From positions 178,248 through 242,247 of the forward strand of contig JAAOMT010000211.1 in NCBI GenBank assembly GCA_016748015.1: 64,000 bases of DNA, in the 5' to 3' direction. The notes under the pieces are model-generated. The model was not told the DNA's origin, did not search any database, and was given only the letters and a program-made list of their open reading frames with translations. Positions 11,240 to 21,599 of this stretch are shown in pieces. Made by a program: the position numbers and the translations under genes. The stretch is from Geosiphon pyriformis (lineage: Eukaryota > Glomeromycota > Glomeromycetes > Archaeosporales > Geosiphonaceae). Within the stretch, counting starts at the first letter, position 1. Every line of letters starts with the position of its first letter.

Positions 11240-12950
11240 ATAATTTTTTTTTATTAAGTTTAATGAGTATGATTTAAATACTACTTAGTATTTTGAAACA
11301 AACTAAGTATTTTATACTAAGTATAGTTTATGCATTTTTTACATATAATCAGCTATTTAAGCTAATTTAGATTATACTACATTGTTACAATAGAAGTAAA
11401 CTTATTTAAAACCAATATTCTTTGAACTATATTAAATAATCTAATACTACAAAGAATTAATCTAATAAGCTATTTAACTGTTTTTAAGAAATTAGTTTTA
11501 ATACTATTAAACTTATGTGTTCAAAAGGACATCAAATAAGAAAATGTATTATCATTAATGCTAACTGGAAGATTTGAATTATCAAACATGTCAATATTAT
11601 CTATACAATACTTTTTTTTCAGTAAAACTACTTTTTTTCTTAACTTTTATTAAAAAAACCCAAATAAATTATAAGTTCATTAACTTTAAGACTAAAAACA
11701 TTGCTTAAAACTAAATTATCATTAATAAACTGTTCAAATATAGTAACCAGAGAGCTAACAGGCTTAAAAATTGATTTAACTAATACAAAAAATTTGGTCA
11801 AATCAGATTTCAAAGAAGACAATTAAAATAGTATCAAAGAATTATCAATAATAACAAAAAGAGAAAGAAGAGTTGTCAAAAATAGAAACTTAAAGAAGCT
11901 TAAAAAAATAGAAACTTAAAGAAGCTTAAAAAAACAGAAACTTTAATATAAGACTTAAAGCTTACAAAATATGATATAAACACCTTGGAAGTCTTAAAAA
12001 GAGAAAATAGAGACACTATCTTTTAATTCACAATCAGATAGCTTATTTTTAACACCTAAAACAATGCTAATAGCCAAGAATTTTTTATTAAATATGGCAC
12101 TTTTTTGGTGTATTAGTTTTGTTTACAGTAGCATTTAAATCTACTTAAGATTCAAATATAATTAGAACAAACTGAAAATAATAACCAGAATTAGAAAAGC
12201 AAAAAATAAAACATGTTTAACTATTAACTTAAGAAATTATATTACTAATTTCAAAGGCAGTACAGCCAAAAAAAAAGTTAACCAACTTGATCTTAAACCT
12301 ATCATAAAATATAATAGTTTTATTTAATTCACTAAAAAGAGAATCCTAATACTATTTTTACTCACCAAAACTAATCAATAATTCAAAATAAATGTAACAG
12401 AGTCCAGTTTTTTAAAATAAACAACTACATATTATTAAATGTCAGCAGACTTTAGCATTACATGGGCAATCTTACCAAACACATTAAAAGCTGTCTTAAT
12501 ATTAACAGCAAATATACTTAAAAACATATTATATAGTATAACAGCACCAAAAAAAGAATCAGACTCAGAAATTACCAAAAACTTGGCAATTTTAAGAATG
12601 GCTAAGTAAATAAAACTTATAAGCTCAACCAAAAAGACAGTTTCTAAAGACTTTTAAGAAGTAAACTCCATATAGAAAAGCTTCATATTGTCTTTTAATA
12701 TTGACTTTATATCCAAAAAATTATATACAAACTGGAAAATAGTTTTAATATAAGCCAATTTAATCTTAAAAGTAGCATTAAATACCAAAGTAAAAACTAT
12801 TCATTTAGCAAATTTTTAATATTTAATAATAGTTTCTTAAGCATTATCAATAACAGCGCCAAAAACCAAGAAAAAAATGCTTTAGTAACTACTAAAAACA
12901 GCTTTTTATAATCATTAAATAAAAAAAAACTTTTAAATTATTCTGTTTAA
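11240..12950 (-). mobile_element. ORF1-only retroposon, copy 1
   Basis: Read on the minus strand, a degraded ~500-codon frame with a zinc-knuckle core (HCFRC followed by a shifted N-x-L-x-D-C) runs to a TAG at 11379-11377. The shared LINE 3' tail starts at that stop and ends near 11240. The region is too short for an endonuclease or reverse transcriptase and shows no trace of either. Open pieces lie at 12435-12632 and 11640-11822. It is collinear with 40690-42850. It lies tail-to-tail with LINE A. The protein looks like a LINE ORF1/Gag relative; its function is inferred only from the CCHC core. Confidence 0.65.
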
Positions 12951-12999
12951 TTGTTTTTACAACAAAAAAAACTTTTTTGATTAAAACTTTGTGAAATAC

Positions 13000-13450
13000 C
13001 AAAAAAAATACTAATTACAGCTTTTTTACTTTTTCCTCTTATTATAATTATAAAATTAAGAAGACAAAGAGTTTTTAGGTTTTTTATTTAAATCCAAATA
13101 ATTTAAATCTTAATATTTAAAGCAATATTAATAATTATTAAATATAATATTTTTTTAAAGTACTAATTTCAACAATTATAATATTTAAATTTTTTTAAAA
13201 ACCAAAAATAATAATTATATATTTTAATTATTAAGCAAAATTAAAAAATTAAAACAAATATAAGTATAAATTCAAAAAACCAATTTATTAATTTTAAAAA
13301 CAATACAATTAGCAAATAAATTAACTAATTTGATTTTAAATATATTATAAAAAACAACAATTTTTTTTTAATTAATAAAAAAATTTAATACTATTTTTAT
13401 TTATTAAAATTAATTAATTATAATTACATTAAAATTTTTAAAATAAACAA
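13000..13450 (-). mobile_element. Strongly decayed second copy of the ORF1-only retroposon
   Basis: The segment 13260-13450 aligns in the same orientation with 12240-12420 (AATTAACYAAYTTGATYTTAAA, then ATACTATTTTTAYTYA, then TTTTTAAAATAAACAA) but is far more AT-rich. No reading frame survives. The 5' truncated LINE at 13463 abuts it. Confidence 0.6.
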
Positions 13451-13462
13451 TAATAAAATACT

Positions 13463-13960
13463 GAAGAGCTGGGCGTTCAATGTTATCTTGTGTCTTGGTT
13501 TGGCTTTTAGTGACAGTTTGATTGTTAAGTTGGTCTATAATTTTGCTGAGAGTCATAGATCTGATATCTGGTTACCTGCTGCTAAATTAAGAGCCTTTTA
13601 CAAGAAGCACAATCTTTTACCATATAATGGATCTGCTGTGCCATTAGTTAATAATTTATCAGGCTTGTAGACTACTGGTGTTATTCACAGCTTTGGTTTC
13701 AGATTGGGTATTTATTTGTGTTTCAGTCTGTGTTCTTGTCTTAATAGTTTGGGCTTCAGTTTTTTGAATAATATCTCTTTAACAGATTCTGTATGTATAT
13801 AGTGCTGTCTTAACTGGACCAAGTGTCTGATCACATGTAGAAAAAGCATGAGCCATATTTAATTTAGAATCTTGTTTGATTTTATGTATTTAGGTAGTGG
13901 TTAGGCTGTGCTCACTAAACTTGAAATAAAAAAATAAAAATAATAATATAATGTTAAATA
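13463..13960 (+). mobile_element. 5'-truncated LINE 3' end (family C)
   Basis: An open stretch (13488-13670, SHRSDIWLPAAKLRAFYKKH) and its continuation match the C-terminal end of LINE C at 50480-50820 (NYRSAIWLSITKLKSYYKKH). TAG at 13800-13802 starts the shared 3' tail, which ends in an A-rich repeat near 13960. It has higher GC than its neighbours, so it is probably a younger insertion. The GAGCTGGGCG at the 5' junction marks the truncation point. Confidence 0.75.
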
Positions 13961-14109
13961 CTAATAAATTTTAATATAATTTAAAAATTTTTACCAAAAA
14001 CATTAAAAAAAAACAAAAAATACCTTTTTCTTGTCAATCTTCTGACCACAATGAGAGCAAAATTTTATCAAAGTTTAATTAGTCTTTTTCCCTTGTTTTC
14101 TTTCTAGTT

Positions 14110-15808
14110 ATTTCTTCCAACTTTCCTTTTTTTGTTGTAATAGAACCAGTAAGCTTCTCAGCTGGTGGTTCTGGTATTATTTTGGCTGGGTTGGGAACCC
14201 AGTCTAATAGTAACAAAAAAAAAGCACACATTGAGAGCATGTACTTTCGTGGTCTTTTGTACAAAAAATCTAAGAATCCTGGTATGGCTGGTGGTATGGT
14301 CAATTCATTGGCTGGTTCTGTTTCTAACAACATTTTGCAAGCTAGCAGTTTGGAGTGCAAGGTGTTTTGGAGTAGCAAAGTGGAGAGCAAAAATGCTAGT
14401 GTTAGTGGAATGTCCAACTTGGAAAACATGAACAACATAGTGGCAAAGGAAATGAGTTTTGTGAATTCCAACAATTCTGAAGCTGATGATATGGTGAATG
14501 ATACAACTCCAAGAAAGACAAGGACAAGGACGTATGTTCTGGGACAACTACCAAAAAGGTCTTTTTTCAATAATATGAATGACATTGACGACATTTTGGA
14601 GCTCTCTTCTCCCAAGTTTGGTGGTTCTAATCAGAAACCGAGTATCAGGTCATGTGTCCTGGCAAAACATAGCTTCGAACCAGTCAAATTATTTGCATTG
14701 GATGTTGAATTATCTGCTGTGTCTGAAAGAATGAATAGTGATAAGTTAATGACAGTCAAAAAAATTTTTTATCAAATTGACGGTTTTGGGAGGGCTTCCA
14801 CTCTCTCAAAATTTCCTGAGATCATCAAATCTTCTTTCACTTCTAAAATAAGTTTAAATAAGGCAAAAGATTTGGTAGTCAGTGAAAAAATTTTAGTTAA
14901 TAATAATGTCAGACAGGTAAATAAATGTTTGGATTGAGAAATTGTCATCAAGAAGATTTTGGTTGATCTTTCCAAATTGGCTGTGGAATCTGTTTTTTCC
15001 AAATTTGGCAAGATTGTATCAATCAAGATACAATTGATTGGCCTGTGGCAAAAAGCATTAGTTGAGTTTGAATCATCTGAGATAGTTGATTTGGTTGCAG
15101 CTAAATGGTCTGTTTTCATAGAAAAAGATTCTGTTTGTATGGCAAAGACAATTGATGATAAGCAATTGTGAGTATTCAGGAATCTACATCATGCATTGCT
15201 TTACACTCTTTCAGTTGGTATAACAGCTTATGATCTTTCTGGTTTGTTGGAATCATATGGTGGGAAGACTTGTTTTATTGGCTGTAATTCCAGTTTATAT
15301 GTGCATAATAGATATGTGATTGTGTGTTTTGTTGATGAAGTGTCTAAAGTAGCTGCTATTGGTTCTACTCCAGTGTTTAAAGGTGTGAATTTGCACTGGG
15401 CTGGTCTTTTTTTGGCCCACTGTGCTCGTTGCAAACAATTTGGTCATATCTCTAATGCATATTCAGTTGGTGAGAATTCTCGAATTCGTGAGAAGCGGGT
15501 GGTGACTGATCAAGATTGGGTCTGTTTGATGAGTATTTATAAAAGGAAACAGGCTCCCATTGTCCATCCAGTTTCCTTTGGTGGCAAAACTTGGGCTCAA
15601 GTAGCTGGTGGTTTTTCTTCTTGTGTGGCTTTTTTGGTTCATCATAGTGCCAGTCTGCTCCTTGTTGCTAAGACCTCTTTATTTAGTTCTGCTCCTTCTG
15701 ATAACCATGACTTGTATGGTCATTTGGTTTCTTTGGAATGTTTTTTGGAACTTTTGGCTAACCAGGTTTCTGGTATATTAAAAAAATTGGATTCCGTGAA
15801 ATTGGTGC
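14110..15808 (+). pseudogene. LINE B ORF1, N-terminal part (interrupted)
   Basis: Open pieces 14182-14937, 14959-15171 and 15196-15828 lie in one frame apart from stops that look like mutated Arg, Trp or Gln codons (for example TGA at about 14935). The N-terminus is Ser/Lys-rich and low complexity, with TPRKTRTRTYVLGQ. An RRM-like fold is suggested at 14959-15171 (AVESVFSKFGKIVSIK). The zinc knuckle at 15421-15462 is C-x2-C-x4-H-x4-Y, the last Cys replaced by TAT. The block FGGKTWAQVAGG follows. A role as RNA-binding Gag-like protein is inferred from LINE ORF1s. The true start codon is uncertain; no good ATG precedes the conserved segment. Confidence 0.75.
15805..15808. repeat. Target-site duplication GTGC (left)
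   Basis: GTGC directly precedes the LTR terminus TGTTAC and is repeated at 25735-25738 directly after the opposite terminus GTAACA. A 4-6 bp duplication is expected for Ty3/Gypsy integration. Confidence 0.9.
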
Positions 15809-16677
15809 TGTTACAGGTGACTATTTAGGGTGTTAAATCAAATAACAACCTGTAACTTGGTGCTAAAAATTATTCATGGTGATGTTATTACTCTAAAAGT
15901 TTTGTATCTGAAAGTTTTGTATCTGAAAGTTTTGTATCTGAAGATTTAAGTTTGAGTTTTTTGTATAATAGACAGAGATTCAATAGTTGTTTTATCCGTA
16001 ACTTTCCAGAATCACAATTCTGTCAATTTTTCTCTTGGCATGATGGCTGGCAATTCTCTGGTAAGTATTCCATATCTTTTCTATATGTTCTACCTTCTTG
16101 CAGGGGTCTTTTACCAGGCAATTTTTGATGTCAGTAATCTAGCACTTTATTCAACCAATTAGTGCACAACAATAAAATCAAAATAAAATAAATAAAAGAA
16201 ATAAAAGAAAAATAAAGAAAGAAAAGAAATAAGCCAAGGCAATTTGCAAGTTAGTATTCCGTCAATAGCCATAATCAAGAGCTATTGTTCCAGTATGGTT
16301 AAGTATTAATTACTACCAATATAGGGTGTTGATAGTGGAATTAGGTTTGAGATACCAAATAGTTATTTATTGTGTTTGGAAGGTTGTTTAGATGAAATCT
16401 AAACTTGGAGATCTCTCCTTTTTTCAGCTTCTAATACTACTGCTATATATACATAATTGAGATTCCTCAATTCCTCCATTCTTCACAACAGGAATCCTGC
16501 AATTTCTTTGAGAAGAATCCTGGAATTCTGGAATCCTGTGATTCCTCATGAGAATCCTGTAATTCCTGGAATCCTTCAATTTCTGAGAGAAATCCTGGAA
16601 TTCCATATTTACTACGTCTACTTCTGATTGGCTAATAATTATGCTAATATATATTTCCTATATTTTTATGAGTAACA
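15809..16677 (-). repeat. 3' LTR of Ty3 copy 1
   Basis: 869 bp with termini TGTTAC and GTAACA. On the minus strand the U3 contains an array of GGAATTCYGGAATYC-like repeats (about 16465-16605), then TATA box TATATATAG (about 16443-16455). It matches 24879-25734 with mainly transitions between them. A 15-bp unit (AAAGTTTTGTATCTG) is tripled at about 15896-15942 here but not in the other LTR. Confidence 0.95.
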
Positions 16678-17503
16678 TTATTCCCTCTTTTTTATTGAAA
16701 TCCAATTCTGTTAATTCCCTCTCTTGAAGTATTTCTTGAATTTTGCTTTCAAGAATTACTTGTGCTATTTGAGTCTGTAATTTTTCAAATTGAGTATTGG
16801 TGATCTTTCCTAATTAATTACTGGTAACCATATCCATTGCTTTGTTGAGTAAAATTTCTGGTCAATCCTGAAATGCTATGTGTATTCAGTATATGGCTCA
16901 GGCCTGTGTGGATAAGTTGTTCTTTTCCACAAAATGTTCTAATTGTTGTAGTATTCTTGTGTCAAATAATTGCTTTGTTTTATCTGTATATAAATTCTGG
17001 ATATTCACATGTTGTTCTAAGTAAAAATAACAATAGTTTCTTGAAAATTGTTGTATCCACTAATTCCAAGTTTTTTTAGTCAACTCTTGGTATAGTGACT
17101 TTTTTGTCGACTCTTTTATTGCTAATTTTACTTTTGCAATGATTTTGTTAATGGTATTTTCTGTTTTCTTCTGTGTTCTATGTGGTGATGTCTTTCTAGT
17201 GTTTTGATATCAGATGGTTTGTTGATTAATTATAATTTTTATCTCTTGGTGTTGAATCAATTGAAAGAGTTGTTGTGCTAGTAAGTGGATGTTGTTTGTA
17301 ATTTCTATTTTTTTGATATTTCTTGTCATGTCTACCATGTCTTTATATATTCTTTTGATGAATTAATTTAATGTGTTGTTGTCAATAATGATGATTGGTT
17401 CCAGATCTTGTGGAATCTCCTCTGGTTGGACTAGTATCTTCTGTACTCCTAATTGTGGAATATTACTGGTGGATGGTGGTGTGATGTTGTGGTATAGTTT
17501 CAG
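16658..17503 (-). pseudogene. C-terminal extension downstream of integrase, unknown function
   Basis: After the integrase frame stops at 17504, the same frame continues for about 280 codons, broken by several stops. The segment is rich in Gln, Lys, Glu, Ile and Leu (ELTKKTWN, IAQVILESKIQEILQ) and looks helical. The frame passes through the polypurine tract (encoding NKKEGI) and 20 bp into the LTR, ending at TAG 16660-16658. It shows no chromodomain signature. I do not recognise it as a named domain. Confidence 0.5.
16678..16700 (-). promoter_or_regulatory. Polypurine tract of Ty3 copy 1
   Basis: On the minus strand AATAAAAAAGAGGGAATAA directly abuts the 3' LTR terminus TGTTAC. This is the expected position of the plus-strand primer. 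Confidence 0.8.
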
Positions 17504-18430
17504 TCAATCTCCATGTGCTGCTTTGGTTAAGATTTTGTTATCCAGTCTTAATTTGTAAGCTCCATTCCCTAGAATTTCTTTTATGTGAAATAGTTTATTC
17601 CATTTGGGGTCGAATTTTTCACTCCATTGTTTTTTTACTTTGGTACGATGTAAGAGTACTTTGTCTCCAATCTTGAATTCAACTGGTTTGTCTGGTAGTT
17701 GACTATTGTGTCTCTCTTTCTGTTTTTTTTGTGACTTTTGAATGTTATCAGCTGCTTTTCTTCGTTTGCTTTCCAATGTTTCTATTAAGTCATATGTTCT
17801 TCTCAACAAGGTTTCTTGGAAATTCTCTTTTGTTATTGGTTCAGTTGGATATGTGTTAATCTTTATCTCCACTAGTAATATTGCTGTTCTATCATATACC
17901 AATTCAAATGGTGTTGCTTGTGTGGTGTCTTGCTTCATTGTCTGATAAGCAAATAATACTAATAGTATGAACAAATCCCATTTGTCCTGGTTTTCTTGGC
18001 TGAATTTTGCTATTGCTTTACACAATATTCTATTAAATCTTTCAACTAATCCATTGGTTTGTGGATAGTATGGTGATAATAGTAGTCTCTTAATTCCGAA
18101 TTTTTGGCTTAGTTCTGTTAATGTTCTATTTACAAAATGGGTTTTTTGGTCTAATAATAGTTCTTTTAGACATCTATGTTGACAAATCAGATCTTGATGA
18201 ATGAATTTGGCAATAAATTTTGCATCCGCTCTTTGAATTGCTTTGGCTTCTGGCCATTTAGTAAGATAGTCCATGGCTACTGCAATATATCTGTTGCCTC
18301 TGCTGATAATTGTCAATGGTCCAACTAAATCGATTCCAATATGATTAAATGGTTGTCCCACTTTGATTGGTCTTAATAGTTTGCTGGGTCTTGTTCCTTC
18401 TCTTCTTTGACAAGCATCACAATTTTGCAC
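17504..18430 (-). CDS. Integrase domain of Ty3/Gypsy polyprotein
   Basis: A 308-codon open frame. It begins inside the zinc-binding region (QNCDACQRR supplies the two Cys of the HHCC motif; the His part lies just upstream, beyond a stop near 18433). The catalytic core has D34 (GIDLVGP), D94 (LLLDQKTHF) and E130 (TNGLVERFN), with 35 residues between the last two, the DD35E spacing of retroviral-type integrases. The C-terminal part has the GDKVLLHRTK-type SH3-like segment. Function: joining element cDNA to the host chromosome. It is part of a polyprotein, so the initiator is not local. All three acidic residues are intact. Confidence 0.9.
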   Translation of the reverse strand: MQNCDACQRREGTRPSKLLRPIKVGQPFNHIGIDLVGPLTIISRGNRYIAVAMDYLTKWPEAKAIQRADAKFIAKFIHQDLICQHRCLKELLLDQKTHFVNRTLTELSQKFGIKRLLLSPYYPQTNGLVERFNRILCKAIAKFSQENQDKWDLFILLVLFAYQTMKQDTTQATPFELVYDRTAILLVEIKINTYPTEPITKENFQETLLRRTYDLIETLESKRRKAADNIQKSQKKQKERHNSQLPDKPVEFKIGDKVLLHRTKVKKQWSEKFDPKWNKLFHIKEILGNGAYKLRLDNKILTKAAHGD

Positions 18431-19397
18431 ATATTAGATGATGTCTGGATACATTGATGGCCAATAGTATCTCTTTCTGGTTCTTTTTATGATTGCTTCT
18501 TTATGAAAATGTTTTGCAGCTAGATCTAAGTGCATGTTGAACAGTATTGTCTCTTTTTTTGGTTCTGTAATTACTCTGGTTGGTTGATCTGAATCTTTTC
18601 TATTTTTCCAATAAAGTATATTTTGGTGAGTGATAAAATATTTGGATTGTTGTTTGATCCTCTTTTGTTCTGGTTGAGATAATTTCTCCTTGAACTGTTA
18701 AATATCTATATAATGTTGAAGTTGTTGATATTTTTGTGTGTTTATCTTTTGTTATATTTTCATGAGTATTGTTTTGGTTTTGTTATATTTTTGGGTTAAA
18801 ATGTTCTTAGATTTGTCTCATTTGTGATAAACCATCAGCATTTCTGTTGTCTTTTCTCTTTTTATAATGTATGATATAAGTATATAGTGTGAGTGCCATT
18901 TTCTATCTTGATTGTCTGCTATCTCCAAATTTTTGTTTCTGGAGTGATGTTAATCTTTTGTAATCTGTATACACTTTGAACTTCTGGCTCAAGTATTCTT
19001 TCTATTTCATAACTGCTTATTATATTGCTAAGTGTTTTTGTTCCAATATTTCATAGTTTTTTTTGGCTGGTGTTAAGCCTCAGCTGGCATATGCAACTGG
19101 AGGTTTTCTTCCATTCAGTCTTTTCTAAGATAGTACTGTTCCCAATGCTTGACTTGATGTATTAGTAGTAATAATGAATGGTTTGTTGTGATCTGAATAG
19201 ATTAATATTGGTGCTTGAATGAGCTTTTCTTTTAAAATGTTAAAAGCTTTTTGTTGTATTTCCATCCATTCATATTTCACATTCTTGGTTTGTAGATGGT
19301 TGAGTGGCTGAGCTATTTTAAAAAAGTTTTTGATGAAGCGACGATAATAGCTTGCAAATTCCAAGAATGATTTTAGTTCAGTTATATTGGTTGGCAC
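18431..19397 (-). pseudogene. RNase H and tether region of Ty3 pol, broken
   Basis: The piece 19125-19397 carries the end of the RT connection (LEFASYYRRFIKNF, YEWMEIQQKAF) and the start of RNase H (FIITTNTSSQALGTVLS), where the catalytic Asp of TDAS is Asn. The rest (18431-19124) reads as RNase H and the pre-integrase linker with about ten stops or shifts (YEILEQKHLAI, KVYTDYKRLTSL). The copy is inactive for RNase H. Confidence 0.75.
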
Positions 19398-20321
19398 TGA
19401 AAAGTTCTTTACTATTTCTATCTTGTCTAGATCTGTTTTAATACCATCTTTGCTGACTATATGTCCCAGAAACTTTAGTTCTGTTTTGCCAAAGAAGCAC
19501 TTGGTAACATTTAGCTTTAACTCTGCTCATCGCAGTCTTTTGAATACTTGTTGAAGATGATAGAGATGATCATCAAATATTCTTGAGAATACATTGGTGT
19601 TATCCAAGTACACAACTACTGATTTCCACAATAAGCCAGTGTACACAATTTCCATTAATCACTGAAAAGTGGCTGGTGCATTGGTTAAGCTGAATGGTAT
19701 TACTTCGAATTCGAAATTCTCTTCTCTTGTGGTAAACACCATTTTCTCTTTGTTGGCTGGATCCATGGCTACTTGTCAGTAACCACTATTCAAGTCCAAT
19801 GTTGAAAACCATTTGTTTCCTTCAAAAGCATCAAATAACTCTTGGATCCATGGAGTTGGATAACTGTCTCCACAAGTGACTCCATTGAGTTTTTTATAGT
19901 CTACACAAAATCTGATCTTTCCATTTTTCTTCCAGATAAGTACCACTGGTGACGACCATGGACTTATTGATGGCTGGATTAATCTGTTGTTAAGCATTCA
20001 GTTGATCTCTTGACGGATGATCTCATGGCTTGCTGGTGGTACTCTGTATGCTCTTTGTTTAATTGGCATTGCATCTTCAGTTTTGATCTGGTGTTGGATA
20101 ATCTCAGTTCTGCCAAATTTGTTTTCATTGGCAAAGATGTCATTAAAATTGTTAAGTAACATCTTTAATTGCATCTGTTGAAGTGGATTTAGATTTCTCA
20201 TGTTTATTTGCTCTAGCTGCTCTGGTTGTAACAAATAATATTTGTTCCGTCCATAGATTGTTTGTGATGTAATATTCACATATTCACACAATTGTGGAAA
20301 GTCTGAAATGGTGCTTGGTAG
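19398..20321 (-). pseudogene. Reverse transcriptase of Ty3 pol, broken
   Basis: Open pieces 19998-20291 and 19776-19997 and their continuation show the RT fingers and palm: SPWSSPVVLIWKKNGKIRF, VDYKKLN, WFSTLDLNSGY, then TREENFEFEVIPF. The catalytic motif reads VVYLDN at about 19600-19617 instead of YxDD, a GAY-to-AAY change. A TGG-to-TGA stop follows LDLNSGY at 19776. The protein would copy element RNA into DNA in a virus-like particle; this copy cannot. Confidence 0.85.
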
Positions 20322-21056
20322 TTAATCCTCAATTTCAGTAGTCAAATATCCAAGAGTGGTTTCTTTCAGTATCTCCACAACATTTTCTGTATTGTTGTAG
20401 ATAAGAATTTTGATATGGTTGTGGTTTTTGGCTGGTATGTGTAGATTGATAAGTTCAACTTCTTCTGTTTTACAAAAGCTTGTTTCTGCTTCAAAAATTT
20501 GTGCCTGATCTTTCACCTTTCTTTCTATTGCTAACATGTACTGGTCATATGGTGGAATGAGAATTGCTTGATCCGTTGAGATAATTTCTCCTTGGCCAAT
20601 AATTTTTTCCTTTGTCATATTGACTGGTATGTCTATTCTACCCATGGATCCGAATCCCTGTATCTCTTTTGCGGTTATTCCTAATTCTTTCCTATTTCTT
20701 ACTGAAACTAACTGAGCTATTTTAACCAAAGGCAGGAATATTGCCTGTGCTATTTTTTCATTTGGCTCTATAATATAGGCCTTTTCAGAGTCATTTTGTA
20801 GTATGGCAATGATATTTTCTACATATCCCATGTCAATTATTCCTCCTCTTATATTAATCCCTTTTTTCACTAAACGACTCCTAGACGCTAGTTGAACTAT
20901 GGTTGTTGTTGGAATTTCCAGTGCTACTTTCAGATCAATGCAAGTGTGTGAATGTGGTTTCAATTTGATGGCATCTTTTTTGGGATATCTCAGATCAAAT
21001 CCTGCGTCAATATCATGTGCACATTCTGGTATGATACTCTTATTATTGTCACTATA
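20322..21056 (-). CDS. dUTPase domain of Ty3/Gypsy pol
   Basis: A 245-codon open frame between a TAG at 21059-21057 and the stop at 20322. Counting from the codon after TAG, the five trimeric-dUTPase motifs appear in order: motif 1 AGFDL (18-22), motif 2 SRSRLVKKG (58-66), motif 3 GIIDMGY (72-78; catalytic Asp75 and Tyr78 kept), motif 4 NEKIAQAI (99-106), motif 5 GFGSMG (134-139). A ~100-residue beta-rich domain of unknown role follows (IYNNTENVVEI). A dUTPase hydrolyses dUTP to dUMP and would limit uracil in the element cDNA. No Met precedes motif 1, so expression needs readthrough, frameshift or a lost start; the relative copy has ATG where this one has ATA. Confidence 0.85.
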   Translation of the reverse strand, partial: YSDNNKSIIPECAHDIDAGFDLRYPKKDAIKLKPHSHTCIDLKVALEIPTTTIVQLASRSRLVKKGINIRGGIIDMGYVENIIAILQNDSEKAYIIEPNEKIAQAIFLPLVKIAQLVSVRNRKELGITAKEIQGFGSMGRIDIPVNMTKEKIIGQGEIISTDQAILIPPYDQYMLAIERKVKDQAQIFEAETSFCKTEEVELINLHIPAKNHNHIKILIYNNTENVVEILKETTLGYLTTEIED

Positions 21057-21599
21057 CTATTTGAGTTCCTGCTCTTTAAAGAGATTAGAAAGCGCTATAT
21101 ATATTTCAGAGTTCAAGTCAGAGTCTAAATTGTTGATATTCTCGTTGCTATATTGTGTGAAGCTAGAACCAGTGTTTTCATTGTCTTCATTGTTGGAGTT
21201 AGAATCAGGATTAAAAATTGATTCTGATTCTGATGTGCAGCTGCTGATTGGTTTTTCTTCTTCTGAGATTGTGTAGATTATGCATAGTGGTGGATTGTAA
21301 ATGAAGTCACACTTATTACAATATTGGAAATCACATGGAATCAAACAGTGGTCACATAGTCTGGTGTTTATTTGGACCAAATGTTGCTCTTGTTCTTCTT
21401 TTGTAGGTGCCAAAGTTTGATAATGTTCATAAAACTTTTCTGGTTCCAGGAGATTTATGACTGGTTCTTTATCCCAATTGAGTTCTAAGAGTTCTGGCAG
21501 GTTGTTCTTGACTTCTTTGATTTCTTCGGGTGATGCTTCTTGAATTTTGGCGAGGGTCATTCTCCAGATTTCATCATTGTCATGTGGACAAATATCCAA
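21057..21599 (-). CDS. Linker ORF between Cys-rich module and dUTPase
   Basis: 180 open codons in the same frame as the dUTPase, separated from it only by the TAG at 21059-21057. The N-terminal part is charged (EASPEEIKEVKNNLPELLEL). A four-Cys cluster lies in the middle (CDHCLIPCDFQYCNKC), and an acidic, Ser/Asn-rich tail ends in YIALSNLFKEQELK. The relative copy at 60883-61432 aligns throughout and ends at the same TAG. I do not recognise a named family. A zinc-binding role is inferred from the Cys spacing. Confidence 0.6.
   Translation of the reverse strand: MDICPHDNDEIWRMTLAKIQEASPEEIKEVKNNLPELLELNWDKEPVINLLEPEKFYEHYQTLAPTKEEQEQHLVQINTRLCDHCLIPCDFQYCNKCDFIYNPPLCIIYTISEEEKPISSCTSESESIFNPDSNSNNEDNENTGSSFTQYSNENINNLDSDLNSEIYIALSNLFKEQELK

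Noticed and set aside
13488-13670. 60-codon ORF as a separate gene
   Set aside because: It matches the C-terminal end of LINE C and runs into the shared LINE tail, so it is a truncated LINE.
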